From positions 1,612,001 through 1,676,000 of the forward strand of contig OZ251446.1 of assembly GCA_965242495.1 (NCBI GenBank): a stretch of DNA of 64,000 bases, given 5' to 3'. The notes under the pieces are model-generated. The model was not told where the DNA came from and did no database searches. It saw only the letters and a list, made by a program, of their open reading frames with translations. This document shows, piece by piece, positions 34,218 through 43,211 of the stretch; the first letter of the stretch is position 1, and the number at the start of each line of letters is the position of its first letter. The DNA is from CBDESN01 sp965242495. Lineage in GTDB: Bacteria > Pseudomonadota > Alphaproteobacteria > MPNO01. The translations under genes and the position numbers were made by a program.

Positions 34218-35273
34218 TCAGCCGGCGAAGCGCGGGATCACGGCCTCGCCGAACAGGCGTAGCGAGCGTTCGGCGGCGTCGAACGGCAGGGTCGCGAAGT
34301 TGACCTGCATCGAGGCGACGTCGAAGCCGCCCACGTCGTCGTGGAGCCGGGCGATGCGGTCGACCAGCCCGGCGGGCTCGCCCACCCAGGCGGCCCCGGA
34401 CTCGACCTGGGTCTCGAACGACTCCTTCTCCAGGGCGCGATACATCTTCTCGTAGCCCGGATAGTCGGCCGAGGCGGCGCCGTCGACCCAGCCTCTGGCG
34501 GCGCCCAGGATCGCCGCGAGATAGCCGTTCAGCGGCGCGCGCGCGATACCGGCGGCGGTCGCGGCGTCGCGGTGGCAGAACATGTGGAAGGCGAGCATCA
34601 CCCGGCCGTTTCCCGGATGCCCGGCGGCGCGCCACGCCTCGCGATAGGCGGCGATCAGCTCCTTCAGGCGCGAGCGCACCAGCGGGATCGCCATGATCGA
34701 ATCGCCCTTGCGGCCGGCCTTGACGAAGGAGTCGGGCGTGGCCGTGACCGCGGTCCAGATCGGCGGGCGCGGCTTCTGGGTGGGGCGCGGCAGCGAGGTG
34801 ACGTTGCGGAAGCTGTGGAAGCGCCCTTCCATGGTGAGGTCGGTCTCCTCCAGGAGGCGCCGCACCTGCTCGGTCCCCTCGTCGAAGCGGGCGACGCTCT
34901 CGTCGAGGCTCACGCCGAACTTCTCGAACTCGTGCGGCAGGAAGGCGCGCGCCATGCCGAGGTCGAGCCGGCCGCCGGAGATCGCGTCCAGCATCCCCGC
35001 CTCGCCGGCGATCTTGAGCGGGTTGTTGAACACCGGCAGCACCGCCCCGGTCACCATCCGGGCCTTGCGGGCGCGCTGCGACGCCGCGGCGAGGAACAGC
35101 ATCGGGTTGGGGCTGTAGCCGCCATAGGACAGGAAGTAATGCTCGACCGTCCGCACGTGCGTATAGCGATGCGCGTCGAACAGGTCGCAGAGCCGCAGGC
35201 ATTCGTCGAAATAGCGCCTGGCCGGCTTGGCCGCGGGATCGACCGCGGGGAAGAACTGGACGCCGAACTCCAT
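34218..35273 (-). CDS. LLM-class flavin-dependent oxidoreductase
   Basis: A 351-residue luciferase-like monooxygenase family protein that should use reduced FMN or F420-like flavin to oxidise a small molecule. Family features include the N-terminal MEFGVQFFP strand, RTVEHYFLSYGG, the ISGGRLDLGMARAF segment and PPIWTAVTATP. A TIM-barrel fold is expected. It is the last gene of a six-gene minus-strand operon that starts with a TRAP transporter at 40322. It lies 57 bp after the cyclase-family gene. The flavin-reductase partner is not seen here. Confidence 0.9.
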   Translation of the reverse strand: MEFGVQFFPAVDPAAKPARRYFDECLRLCDLFDAHRYTHVRTVEHYFLSYGGYSPNPMLFLAAASQRARKARMVTGAVLPVFNNPLKIAGEAGMLDAISGGRLDLGMARAFLPHEFEKFGVSLDESVARFDEGTEQVRRLLEETDLTMEGRFHSFRNVTSLPRPTQKPRPPIWTAVTATPDSFVKAGRKGDSIMAIPLVRSRLKELIAAYREAWRAAGHPGNGRVMLAFHMFCHRDAATAAGIARAPLNGYLAAILGAARGWVDGAASADYPGYEKMYRALEKESFETQVESGAAWVGEPAGLVDRIARLHDDVGGFDVASMQVNFATLPFDAAERSLRLFGEAVIPRFAG

Positions 35274-35330
35274 CGTCCTTCGCGCTCCCCCTTCCTTCGC
35301 CCCCGCCGTCCTTCGCCCCGCGCCCCGCCG

Positions 35331-36035
35331 CTACTCGATAAGCCCGACGACGCGCGCGGGCGCCGATTCCGTCTTCCACTTGGCGGGCAGGGCGATGACC
35401 TTCAGCCGGGGCGGCAACCGGTCGAGATTGATCAGATTCTCGATCTGGAAGGCGATGTGCGGCAGCATCGCCCGGTGGACCCGCATGGCGCCGGACAGTA
35501 TCTCCTCCGCCTTCTCGTATTCCTGGTCGCGCCCCTTCTCCTCCTGGGCGAAGTCGAACCCGACCGCGCGCGGCCGCCTGGCGACGATCCACTCGGCGGA
35601 AGCCTCGGTGAGACAGGGCGAGTCGTTCCACCAGGCGGGATCCAAGGGCGAATGGCCCTTGGGCCAATCGGTCCGCAACAGCAGGATCAGCCCGGGAACG
35701 AGCGCCACGCCGCTGCGCGCAAGCGCCCGTTCGGCGCGGTCGAGGTCCTCGGGCAGGATGCGGGCGTTGGCGTGGCCCTTGGCGGTGAGGTCGAGCACCA
35801 CGGCGTCGCCCATGAACTCCTCGGCCGGGATCTGCTCGATCGACGGCTTGTCGCGGAAGAAGTGATGCGGCGAATCGACGTGGGTCCCCGCATGGACGGT
35901 CATCTCCAGCATGTTGGAGACGAAGCCGGAATCGTCCCAATCGACGATCGGGCGCAGCTTGAAATAGGTCTCCTCGGGCGCGAAGGCGTTGTGGTCCCAG
36001 TCCGAGACCGTCATGCTGAGGTCGACGACGCGCAT
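35331..36035 (-). CDS. Cyclase-family metal hydrolase (kynurenine formamidase-like)
   Basis: A 234-residue protein of the cyclase family (PF04199), which includes kynurenine formamidase and isatin hydrolase. The signature HAGTHVDSPHHF spans residues 48-59 and provides metal ligands His48, His52 and Asp54. The overall length fits the family. It sits between the thiamine-diphosphate enzyme gene (43-bp gap) and the LLM gene. Hydrolysis of a ring amide, enol-lactone or similar intermediate is a reasonable role in the operon's pathway. Confidence 0.88.
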   Translation of the reverse strand: MRVVDLSMTVSDWDHNAFAPEETYFKLRPIVDWDDSGFVSNMLEMTVHAGTHVDSPHHFFRDKPSIEQIPAEEFMGDAVVLDLTAKGHANARILPEDLDRAERALARSGVALVPGLILLLRTDWPKGHSPLDPAWWNDSPCLTEASAEWIVARRPRAVGFDFAQEEKGRDQEYEKAEEILSGAMRVHRAMLPHIAFQIENLINLDRLPPRLKVIALPAKWKTESAPARVVGLIE

Positions 36036-36078
36036 TGCTCCCTCCCGTTCGGTCTCCCGCCGGCCGGACGCCGCCCCG

Positions 36079-37242
36079 TCACGCCGGCGGCCGATGCCGG
36101 GTGAGGTCGAAGCCCGGCAGGACGCAATAGGGGCGGAGCCCGAAATTCATCCATCGCAGGCCGTCGCGGATCGCCGGCTTGAGATCGCGCAGCGCCCGGA
36201 CGACGCGGTAGTTGACCCGCATCGCGGCGAGCATCGACTCGGTCATCTCGCCCGATTCGGCGAAGAACTCGGTATCGCCGGCGTCGCCCCGGTATTCGGC
36301 GACGATCAGCGTGGGAATGCCCCAGGAATAATGCCCCCGCAGGAGCTGGTAGGCGCCGGCGAAGACGCCGAAATTCTCGATCACCGCGGCCGGGGTCTTG
36401 CCGCCCAGCCAGGCGCCCGCGCACAGGCCCAGCCCGGTGCCCTCGTTGGCGACGCCGACGTAGCGGATCGACTGGTCCGCCATGCAGCGCGCCTGGGCGG
36501 CGGCGAAGCCGCTGCACGGCAGGCCCACGACGAAATCGACCATGTTCTCGCGCAGCCCGTCGAACAGGACCTCGCCGAACGGGTCGTCGTCGGCGACGGG
36601 CGAGAAGGCCGGGTCGGGCGGCGGCGGCGCGCCGTGCTCGCGCGCCGACGGCTTGAGGATGGATCGGTTCTCGAGCCGCTCGACGTGGCGGACGAAGCGG
36701 TAGCGATTCTCCTTGAAGTCAAGCGAGTCGGCGCCGACGAACGCCTGGCTCGCGTCCGTCTTGGCGACGACGACGGCGGGCCCGGCCCGGGCGTCCAGCC
36801 CGGCCTCGACCGCGGCCGCGAACGCATCGACGCTCCGCGCGGTCGCGACGTTGCGCACGCCTGCGGCGCGGGCCACCGCGGCGATGTCGATCGGTCCCGC
36901 CGACAGCGAGGCGACCGAGGCGTAGTCGCCGGTGGATGCGTAGCCTTCGTTGTCGAGCACGACGACGCAGAGATTGGCCGGCGCGGTCTGGGCCAGCGTC
37001 CCCAGCGCGCTGAGCTCGAACAGGATGCCGCCGTCGCCGTCGATCGCCAGCACCGGGCGGTGCGGCAGGGCCAGCGCGAGGCCGATCGCGTAGGGCGTCA
37101 CCATGCCCATCCCGACATAGTTGAGGTTGCCCGGGTGCGGGCGCGCCGCCTCCCATTCGGTCGCGGTGTTGGCGAGGTTGGAGACGACCAGGGCGTCGCC
37201 GATCCGGGGCGCGATCGCCTTGAAGCAGTCGTAGCGTCGCAT
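36079..37242 (-). CDS. Thiamine-diphosphate enzyme with reversed PP-PYR domain order
   Basis: A 387-residue thiamine-diphosphate enzyme related to sulfopyruvate and phosphonopyruvate decarboxylases. Its N-terminal part (about 1-190) is the PP domain, with the cofactor motif GDG followed 26 residues later by Asn (LDNEGY). Its C-terminal part (about 215-385) is the PYR domain, with VDFVVGLPCSG and the activating Glu in VGVANEGTGLGL. Most single-chain enzymes have PYR first. Here the order equals a ComE-ComD fusion. The ATG at 37242 lies 14 bp after the DctM stop. Decarboxylation of a 2-oxo acid imported by the TRAP system is likely. Confidence 0.85.
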   Translation of the reverse strand: MRRYDCFKAIAPRIGDALVVSNLANTATEWEAARPHPGNLNYVGMGMVTPYAIGLALALPHRPVLAIDGDGGILFELSALGTLAQTAPANLCVVVLDNEGYASTGDYASVASLSAGPIDIAAVARAAGVRNVATARSVDAFAAAVEAGLDARAGPAVVVAKTDASQAFVGADSLDFKENRYRFVRHVERLENRSILKPSAREHGAPPPPDPAFSPVADDDPFGEVLFDGLRENMVDFVVGLPCSGFAAAQARCMADQSIRYVGVANEGTGLGLCAGAWLGGKTPAAVIENFGVFAGAYQLLRGHYSWGIPTLIVAEYRGDAGDTEFFAESGEMTESMLAAMRVNYRVVRALRDLKPAIRDGLRWMNFGLRPYCVLPGFDLTRHRPPA

Positions 37243-37256
37243 GGCGCCTCCCGGCG

Positions 37257-38591
37257 TCAGAGTTTGAGGCCGACGAGCCAGGTCGCGATCGGCGGGAAGG
37301 CGATGATGCAGCAGAGAACGAACAGCATCGCGATCGCGAAGGGGGCGGAGCCGACGAAGACGTCCTTGAGCGAGATGTCGGGCCTGGCCAGCGTCGCATG
37401 GACGACGTAGACCGCGATCCCCAGGGGCGGCGTCAGCAGGCCGATCTCGGTGGCGATGACGGTGACGATGCCGAACCACACCAGATCGATCTCGAAGAAT
37501 TTGAGCGCGGCGAGGAAGAGCGGCACCATGATCAACATGATCGACACCGAGTCGATGATCGTGCCGAGGACGACGACCACCAGGACGTAGAGGGCGAGCA
37601 TGCCGTAGAAGCCGGCGCCCAGGCTGTCGAAGATCTCCGCCATCTCGCCGGGCAGGCCCGAGAGGCCCAGCATCCGGCTGTACATGCTGGCGGCGCAGAT
37701 GAGGAACAGCAGCGTCGCCGAGACGTTGCCGGTCTCCAACAGCACGCCCCAGAAGCTCCGCCAGGTGAGGGCGCGCCGCGCCAGCGCGAAGATCAGCGCC
37801 AGGAAGGCGCCGGCGGCGCCGGCCTCGACCGGCGTGAACACGCCGCCGTAGATGCCGCCCAGGACCAGCGCCACCAGCAGGGCGATGGGGAGGCCCTTGC
37901 GCAGCAGGCCGGCCTCGCCCGGTTCGGCGTCCGCGTCCGGGGGGCGCGCCCCGGCCGCCGGATCGGCGACGACGCTCTGCGGGAACAGCCAGGCCATGAT
38001 CAGGATCAGCCCGCAGAAGGCGACCGTCAGCAGCAGCCCCGGCCCGATCCCGGCGATGAACAGGTCGCCGACCGACTCCTCGACCAGCAGGGCGTAGATG
38101 ATGAGCAGCACGCTGGGCGGGATCAACATGCCGAGCACGGACGAGCCGGCCACCGTGCCGACGGCGAAGCGGCCGCGATAGCCGTGGCGCGTCATCTCGG
38201 GCACCGCGACCTTGGAGAACACCGAGGCCGAGGCCACCGACGCGCCGGTGATCGCGGCGAAGATCGCATTGGCCACGACCGTCGCCATGCCCAGCCCGCC
38301 GCGCACGCGGCGCAGCATGACCTGGCCGATGTCGTAGGCGTCGCGGCCCATGCCCGCGGCCGCGACCAGGAACCCCATCAACACGAACAGGGGGATGACG
38401 GCGAAGACGAAGCTGTAGACCGTCCGCTCCGCCGCGATCAGCAGCAGGTTGAGCGCGATGGCGACGTTGCCGGTGATCACCCAGGCCCCGACGAAGGACA
38501 GCAAGGCGAGGGTGACCGCGACGTGCATGCCGAGCCAGATCAGCGCCAGCATCGCCAGCACCGAGACGATCGCGATCTCGAAGGCTTCCAT
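37257..38591 (-). CDS. TRAP transporter large membrane subunit (DctM family)
   Basis: A 444-residue polytopic permease subunit. Family landmarks are VIPLFVLMGFL near residue 65, the TGASVASASVFSKVAVPEM loop, MLIPPSVLLIIYALL and the C-terminal TEIGLLTPPLGIAVYVV. It lies between the small-subunit gene (22-bp gap) and the thiamine-diphosphate enzyme gene (14-bp gap), so the transport and catabolic genes form one operon. It is only distantly similar to the other DctM at 8547. Confidence 0.93.
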   Translation of the reverse strand: MEAFEIAIVSVLAMLALIWLGMHVAVTLALLSFVGAWVITGNVAIALNLLLIAAERTVYSFVFAVIPLFVLMGFLVAAAGMGRDAYDIGQVMLRRVRGGLGMATVVANAIFAAITGASVASASVFSKVAVPEMTRHGYRGRFAVGTVAGSSVLGMLIPPSVLLIIYALLVEESVGDLFIAGIGPGLLLTVAFCGLILIMAWLFPQSVVADPAAGARPPDADAEPGEAGLLRKGLPIALLVALVLGGIYGGVFTPVEAGAAGAFLALIFALARRALTWRSFWGVLLETGNVSATLLFLICAASMYSRMLGLSGLPGEMAEIFDSLGAGFYGMLALYVLVVVVLGTIIDSVSIMLIMVPLFLAALKFFEIDLVWFGIVTVIATEIGLLTPPLGIAVYVVHATLARPDISLKDVFVGSAPFAIAMLFVLCCIIAFPPIATWLVGLKL

Positions 38592-38613
38592 CAGGACCGC
38601 CGGGCGCGCGGTA

Positions 38614-39138
38614 TCACGCCGCCGCCGCCGGGCGCAGCATCGCGCGGGCGTTGCCGGCGGCGAGGAGGAGGAACTGGAGGCCGGCCAGCCCGCAGCCGAT
38701 GAAGACGACCAGCAGCCGGGGCCATTCCGGGAAGGTGAACACGCCGACCACGCCGACGTAGAAATCGGCGTGATAGGCTTTGAGCCATTTGGGCCACGCC
38801 CCCATCATGATGGCGGCCATCAGCGCCGCCCCGGCACAGCAGAACAGGACGGCGAGCCCGTTGCCGATGCGCGGCCGGCGGGCGATCAGCCGCTTGAGGA
38901 CCGCGTCGGACCGGGTCATGTAGCCGGACCGCAGCGTGTAGGCGAGCTGCATGTAGAGGACGGCGACCACCGACATGGTGACCAGCTCGGTCACGCCGTC
39001 GATCGGCGCGTTGAACAGGAAGCGCAGCGACACGTCGGCGACGATGGCCAGCGTGAACGTGAAGATCCACACCGATGCGAGGCAGTTGCTGGCGAAGATG
39101 ACCGCGCCGAGCAGACGATCCAACGACGTCATGGGCAT
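38614..39138 (-). CDS. TRAP transporter small membrane subunit (DctQ family)
   Basis: A 174-residue inner-membrane protein with four hydrophobic helices (about 13-35, 48-68, 90-112 and 133-155). VSLRFLFNAPIDGVTELV around residues 36-53 is the typical DctQ segment. Tight spacing to the DctM gene supports co-translation. Together with DctM it forms the membrane complex for the binding protein encoded at 39234-40322. Confidence 0.88.
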   Translation of the reverse strand: MPMTSLDRLLGAVIFASNCLASVWIFTFTLAIVADVSLRFLFNAPIDGVTELVTMSVVAVLYMQLAYTLRSGYMTRSDAVLKRLIARRPRIGNGLAVLFCCAGAALMAAIMMGAWPKWLKAYHADFYVGVVGVFTFPEWPRLLVVFIGCGLAGLQFLLLAAGNARAMLRPAAAA

Positions 39139-39233
39139 GAACGTCCCGCCTTCGCCGCCGGCCGCGCGCGGTGGCCGCGGCGCGGCCCCCCAACGGGCGC
39201 GGTCCGCGGCGCGGCCTCAGCCCGCGCCGCGGC

Positions 39234-40322
39234 TCACTCGCGGTCCCAGTCGCGCAGGACCAGCTGCTTCTTGTCGCGCATGAAGTCCATCCAGGCGGCC
39301 AGCATCTTCGTACCCGGCAGGCCGGCCTTGTCCTGACGCTCGGCCCATTGCCGGGCGACGTTGGGCAGGGCGAAGGCCCACCTCTTCTTCTCCTCGGCCG
39401 ACAGGACGTGGGTCGTCTGGCCGTACTTCTCCTCGCACAGGCCGAGGCCCCATTTGGCCCCGCCGAGGATCATCTCGTTGGCGCCGCGCGACCAGACGTC
39501 GGCCGCTTCGTTCATCGCGGCCTGGACCTCGCGCGGCAGCTTCGCCCAGGAATCGTCGTTGTAGGTCATGGTCGCGTTGGCGATCGCGCCGAAGCTCACG
39601 TCGAGATGATGGGGCGTGAGCTGGCACAGCTTGAAGCCCGCGATCGCCTGCTGCCAGAGGACGCCGCCCTCGTAGATGCCGGTCTTCAGCTCGTTGTACA
39701 TCGTCACCAGACCCTTGATCGTGACCGGGGTCGCCCCGGCCGCGCTCACCCAGGGGAAGTTGGAGCCGACCGCGCCGATCTTCATCCCCGCCAGATCCTC
39801 GTATCGGGAGATCTTCTTCTTGCTCCAGAGCGCGTAGTTCTCGGCGGTCCCGGTGATGCCGGCGATCGACTGGTTGAACCGGCGCATCTGCGCGCCCATG
39901 GCGGGATACTTGTCGAACAGGACGTACATGCCGTCGGTCGTCGTCTGCAGGTCCAGCGACGTGAACGGCGTGACGTAGCCGATCTGGTAGAGCGACATCT
40001 TGGACGGGTGGAACGGCCCGGGGACGATGCCGATATCGCCCAGCCCGGCCTCCACGCCGTCGAGCTCGCCGCGCACCTTGACGATCTGGCCGCCGAACCC
40101 CTTGATCCAGGAGATCTCGTACTTGCCGGCGCGGGCCAGGATCTCGTCGACCTTCGGCATGAAGATCTTGATCGCCGCGCCGATCGGCGCGTAGTGGTGG
40201 GTGTTGCCGGAAATCATCGTCAGCCGGATCGTCTCGGCCGCGGAAGCCGGCCCGGCCAGGGCCAGGGCCGCCGTCGTCGCCGCCGCGAGCAGCCCGCACC
40301 GTCTCCGTCCGCCCTTCTTCAT
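39234..40322 (-). CDS. TRAP transporter solute-binding protein (DctP family)
   Basis: A 362-residue periplasmic binding protein, first gene of the six-gene operon. A basic N-terminus and hydrophobic core end in a signal-peptidase site near residue 28 (GPASA-AET). The mature part has the DctP-family GIVPGPFHP, SRYEDLAGMKIGAVGS and NATMTYNDDSWAKLP segments. The ligand-binding Arg common in carboxylate TRAP proteins is not obvious to me, so the ligand stays open. The promoter should lie in 40323-40609, where I see no clear element. Confidence 0.9.
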   Translation of the reverse strand: MKKGGRRRCGLLAAATTAALALAGPASAAETIRLTMISGNTHHYAPIGAAIKIFMPKVDEILARAGKYEISWIKGFGGQIVKVRGELDGVEAGLGDIGIVPGPFHPSKMSLYQIGYVTPFTSLDLQTTTDGMYVLFDKYPAMGAQMRRFNQSIAGITGTAENYALWSKKKISRYEDLAGMKIGAVGSNFPWVSAAGATPVTIKGLVTMYNELKTGIYEGGVLWQQAIAGFKLCQLTPHHLDVSFGAIANATMTYNDDSWAKLPREVQAAMNEAADVWSRGANEMILGGAKWGLGLCEEKYGQTTHVLSAEEKKRWAFALPNVARQWAERQDKAGLPGTKMLAAWMDFMRDKKQLVLRDWDRE

Positions 40323-40609
40323 CGTCGCCTCCCGTTGTCGTTCGACGGCGCATGTCCGCCCTTCGCCGATCCGATTCTACGCCGCGCGGCATGACGGTCA
40401 AGCGAGCGTCCGGTCTCCCTGCGCGGGAGACGGCGGGGCTTCTCCGACCGTCGGCGCGTAGAGGCGCCCGGCGGGGGGTCGTTCGTCGAAAGCGCGGCGC
40501 GGGCGGAAGACGCCGATCCACGCCGGCCCGTCGCGACGATGGCGGCCCCCGGCGGCCGCCGGCCTCGGAGTCGGCCGTCGAATCGCGCTTGCGGGCGGCG
40601 TCGGTCCCG

Positions 40610-41137
40610 TCAGGCTCCGGTCGCCGGCGCTGCGGTCCGGCGTATCAATTCCTCGAGCGCGGTCATGGTTTCGGCATGGCGCTTGTCGTCCGCCTCGCGC
40701 TGCTGCTGCATGGCCTCGCGATGCTGCTGCATGGCTTCGTTCTGCTGCCGCATGGCGTCGCGCTGCTGCTGCATGGCTTCGACATGGCGCTTGTCGGCGG
40801 CTTCGCGCTGCAACCGCATGGCTTCGCCCTGCTGCTGCGTGGCGTCGCGCTGCTGCTGCATGGCTTCGGCATGGCGCTTGTCGGCGGCTTCCCGCTGCAA
40901 CCGCATGGCTTCGCCCTGCTGCTGCGTGGCGTCGCGCTGCTGCTGCATGGCTTCGGCATGGCGCTTGTCCTCGGCTTCGCGCTGCAGCTGCATGGCCTCG
41001 CGATGCTGCTCGGCGCGGTCGTCGTTGGATCGCACCATGGCGCGGATGCCGCGCCAGATGCCGACCGCGGCGACGGAAGCGGCGAGGGCGCTGATCACCG
41101 ATGCGGCGGCCGAAACGATGGCGACGATCAGACTCAT
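40610..41137 (-). CDS. Membrane-anchored Gln-rich coiled-coil repeat protein
   Basis: A 175-residue protein of unknown function. An N-terminal hydrophobic segment (residues 3-29) acts as a membrane anchor. The rest is a charged, Gln-rich helix made of repeats such as HAEAMQQQRDATQQQGEAMR, with a 29-residue period. It ends in a short helix ETMTALEELIRR. A start at 41155 (MEPSAEMSLIV) is possible. It is divergent from the Rieske alpha gene and separate from the TRAP operon. A structural or scaffold role is only a guess; the high repeat content could also mean rapid change. Confidence 0.7.
   Translation of the reverse strand: MSLIVAIVSAAASVISALAASVAAVGIWRGIRAMVRSNDDRAEQHREAMQLQREAEDKRHAEAMQQQRDATQQQGEAMRLQREAADKRHAEAMQQQRDATQQQGEAMRLQREAADKRHVEAMQQQRDAMRQQNEAMQQHREAMQQQREADDKRHAETMTALEELIRRTAAPATGA
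40783..40956. repeat. 87-bp in-gene tandem repeat
   Basis: Two near-identical 87-bp units (from 40783 and 40870) with partial units on both sides (40957 on). The period is seen in the recurrence of CATGGCGCTTGTC at 40783, 40870 and 40957. The length is a multiple of three, so unit gain or loss keeps the reading frame and changes the coiled-coil length by 29 residues. Confidence 0.85.
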
Positions 41138-41350
41138 TTCCGCGCTTGGCTCCATCCTGCGCAACCCCGGCGTCGTGGATATCGGGCCACGTCGGGCGAC
41201 CTTGTCGGCGGGCTCCCGGCGCGAACCGCGCGCATCATCGGCCGGCCGACGGCCGGCCGTCAAGCCGACGGCCGGCGAACTGGCCATGGCCGGCCCGCCG
41301 GCGTAGGCTCGGCCGGACGCAATCCCGGCCGGCGGAGAACGAGGCGCGCC

Positions 41351-42655
41351 ATGCATGACGGAAGCCCCCGCCCGGCGGCGCCCGGCCGGGTCGACGCGGA
41401 GCGCGGCGTGGTGGACCGCGCGGCCTTCGTCAGCCAGGAGGTCTTCCGGCTCGAGCTCGAGCGCATCTTCGACCGCAGCTGGATGTTCCTCGCCCACGTC
41501 ACCGAGATCCCCGAGGCCGGCGACTACGTCGCGCGCCGGCTGGGCAGCGCCCCGGTGATCGTGGCGCGGGGCGATGACGGCGCGGTCCACGTCCTGCTCA
41601 ACAGCTGCCGGCATCGCGGCACCAGGCTGTGCCGGGCGGAGATGGGCAACGCCCGGCGTTTCGTCTGCCCCTATCACGGCTGGAGCTACGAACGGGACGG
41701 CCGGCTGATCACCACGACGTTCGACGCGGAGCTGCCCGAGGGGATGGACTTCGCCCAATGGGGCCTGGTCCGGGCGCCCCGGATCGAGGTGTACAAAGGC
41801 CTGGTCTTCGCCTGCTGGGACGCGGAGGCGATCGACCTCGCCCGCTATCTCGGCGACATGCGCTGGTATCTCGATGCGTTCTTCTGGCGCACGCCGGCCG
41901 GCATGACGGCGCTCGCGCCGCCGCATCGCTGGCGCGTGCGGACGAACTGGAAGGTCGGCGCGCTGAACTTCATCGGCGACAGCATGCACGTCGCCACGAC
42001 CCATGTGGGGCCGATTACGCTCGACCGGGTGCGGTCGGACCGCGAGGGCTTCACGACCGCCGGCGAGGACAGCTTCCAGGTGGTCACCGACGAGGGGCAC
42101 GGCTGCACGCTGACCTATCTCGCCCCCGGTATGCGCGAGGAGCACTACCGCGCCCGCCCGCCCGAGCTGCAACGGCTGTTCGACCGGGCGCTGGTGCCCG
42201 ACCAGGCGGCGATGCTGGACGGGCTGCGCGTCGCCGTCGGCAACGTGTTTCCCAACTTCTCCTTCATCGAGTCGCAGGCGACGCCGGGGGAGAAGGCGAT
42301 CATCGTCCGCCAGTGGCAGCCCGTGAGCGCCACCGAAATGGAGATCCTGAGCTGGGTGCTGGTCGAGGACGAGGCGTCGGCGGGCTGCAAGGAGCGCGTG
42401 CTCAACCACGGCTTCCACAATTTCGGCGCCGCCGGCGTGTTCGAGCAGGACGATCTGGAAATCTGGGCCTCGGCCACCGAGGCGAGCGACAACCGGATCG
42501 CGGCGCAGTTCCCCTACAGCTTCCACACCGGCGTAGCCCGCCAGCCGCTGCCCGACCACCGCTGGCCGGGCCGGGCCTATAAGCCGGTCGCCACCGAGGT
42601 CGCCCAGCTCGCCTTCCTGCGCCATTGGGACGAGCGCATGACGTCCGGCCGATGA
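41351..42655 (+). CDS. Rieske aromatic-ring dioxygenase, alpha subunit
   Basis: A 434-residue catalytic subunit of a ring-hydroxylating dioxygenase. The Rieske cluster ligands are Cys86 and His88 (CRHRG) and Cys106 and His109 (CPYHG). The mononuclear iron is bound by His213 and His218 (DSMHVATTH), with Asp210 nearby for electron transfer. The ATG at 41351 gives the normal N-terminus; the longer open frame upstream overlaps the opposite-strand repeat gene and is rejected. The stop overlaps the beta-subunit start (ATGA). A Gfo/Idh/MocA dehydrogenase follows. The likely reaction is cis-dihydroxylation of an aromatic acid. Confidence 0.92.
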   Translation: MHDGSPRPAAPGRVDAERGVVDRAAFVSQEVFRLELERIFDRSWMFLAHVTEIPEAGDYVARRLGSAPVIVARGDDGAVHVLLNSCRHRGTRLCRAEMGNARRFVCPYHGWSYERDGRLITTTFDAELPEGMDFAQWGLVRAPRIEVYKGLVFACWDAEAIDLARYLGDMRWYLDAFFWRTPAGMTALAPPHRWRVRTNWKVGALNFIGDSMHVATTHVGPITLDRVRSDREGFTTAGEDSFQVVTDEGHGCTLTYLAPGMREEHYRARPPELQRLFDRALVPDQAAMLDGLRVAVGNVFPNFSFIESQATPGEKAIIVRQWQPVSATEMEILSWVLVEDEASAGCKERVLNHGFHNFGAAGVFEQDDLEIWASATEASDNRIAAQFPYSFHTGVARQPLPDHRWPGRAYKPVATEVAQLAFLRHWDERMTSGR

Positions 42656-43203
42656 CCGCAGGGCCGATGACCGCGGCGCGGAGGGGCGAGGATCGGGCCG
42701 GGGACGCGGTCGGCGACGGCGAATTCGTCGAGATCCAGCGTTTCCTGCACCGCGAGGCGGCGTTGCTCGACCGCCGCGCCTATGCCGAATGGTTCGGCCT
42801 GCTCACCGATGACGTCCGCTACGTCGTCGCCGCGCAGGTGTCGCGCCAGGCCGAGGACGGGGCGATGGACAACGCCATCGTCGACGAGGACGCGGCGAGC
42901 CTGAAGCTCCGCGTCGACCAGATCGCCGACCCGAAGCTCACCCGCGCTGAGAATCCGCCGTCGCTGGCGCGGCGCTTCGTCTCCAACCTGCGGGCGAGCT
43001 ACGCCGCGCCGCCCGACGCGTTCGTGGCCGAGACCAACCTGCTGGTCTATCGCAGCCGGGCGACGCTGCCGGACGGCGGCCTCTACGCCGGCGAGCGCCG
43101 GGACGTGCTGCGCCGCGTCGGCGGCGGGCTGCGGATCGCGCAGCGCCGCATCCGGCTCGACCAGACGACGCTGCACGGCGGCTCGTTGAGCATCCTGCTA
43201 TAG
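42652..43203 (+). CDS. Rieske aromatic-ring dioxygenase, beta subunit
   Basis: A 183-residue structural subunit of the NTF2-like fold that trimerises with the alpha subunit. Family features are FLHREAALLDRRAYAEWFGL near residues 25-45, RVSNL-like FVSNLRASY, and the ending RIRLDQTTLHGGSLSILL. The start overlaps the alpha stop by four bases, which favours ATG 42652 over the in-frame ATG at 42667. Ferredoxin and reductase partners are not encoded nearby. Confidence 0.9.
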   Translation: MTAGPMTAARRGEDRAGDAVGDGEFVEIQRFLHREAALLDRRAYAEWFGLLTDDVRYVVAAQVSRQAEDGAMDNAIVDEDAASLKLRVDQIADPKLTRAENPPSLARRFVSNLRASYAAPPDAFVAETNLLVYRSRATLPDGGLYAGERRDVLRRVGGGLRIAQRRIRLDQTTLHGGSLSILL

Positions 43204-43211
43204 GCGGCGGC

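Noticed and set aside
40352..41350. N-terminal extension of the Rieske alpha subunit
   Set aside because: The upstream part is the antisense of the coiled-coil repeat gene and the family N-terminus begins at 41351.
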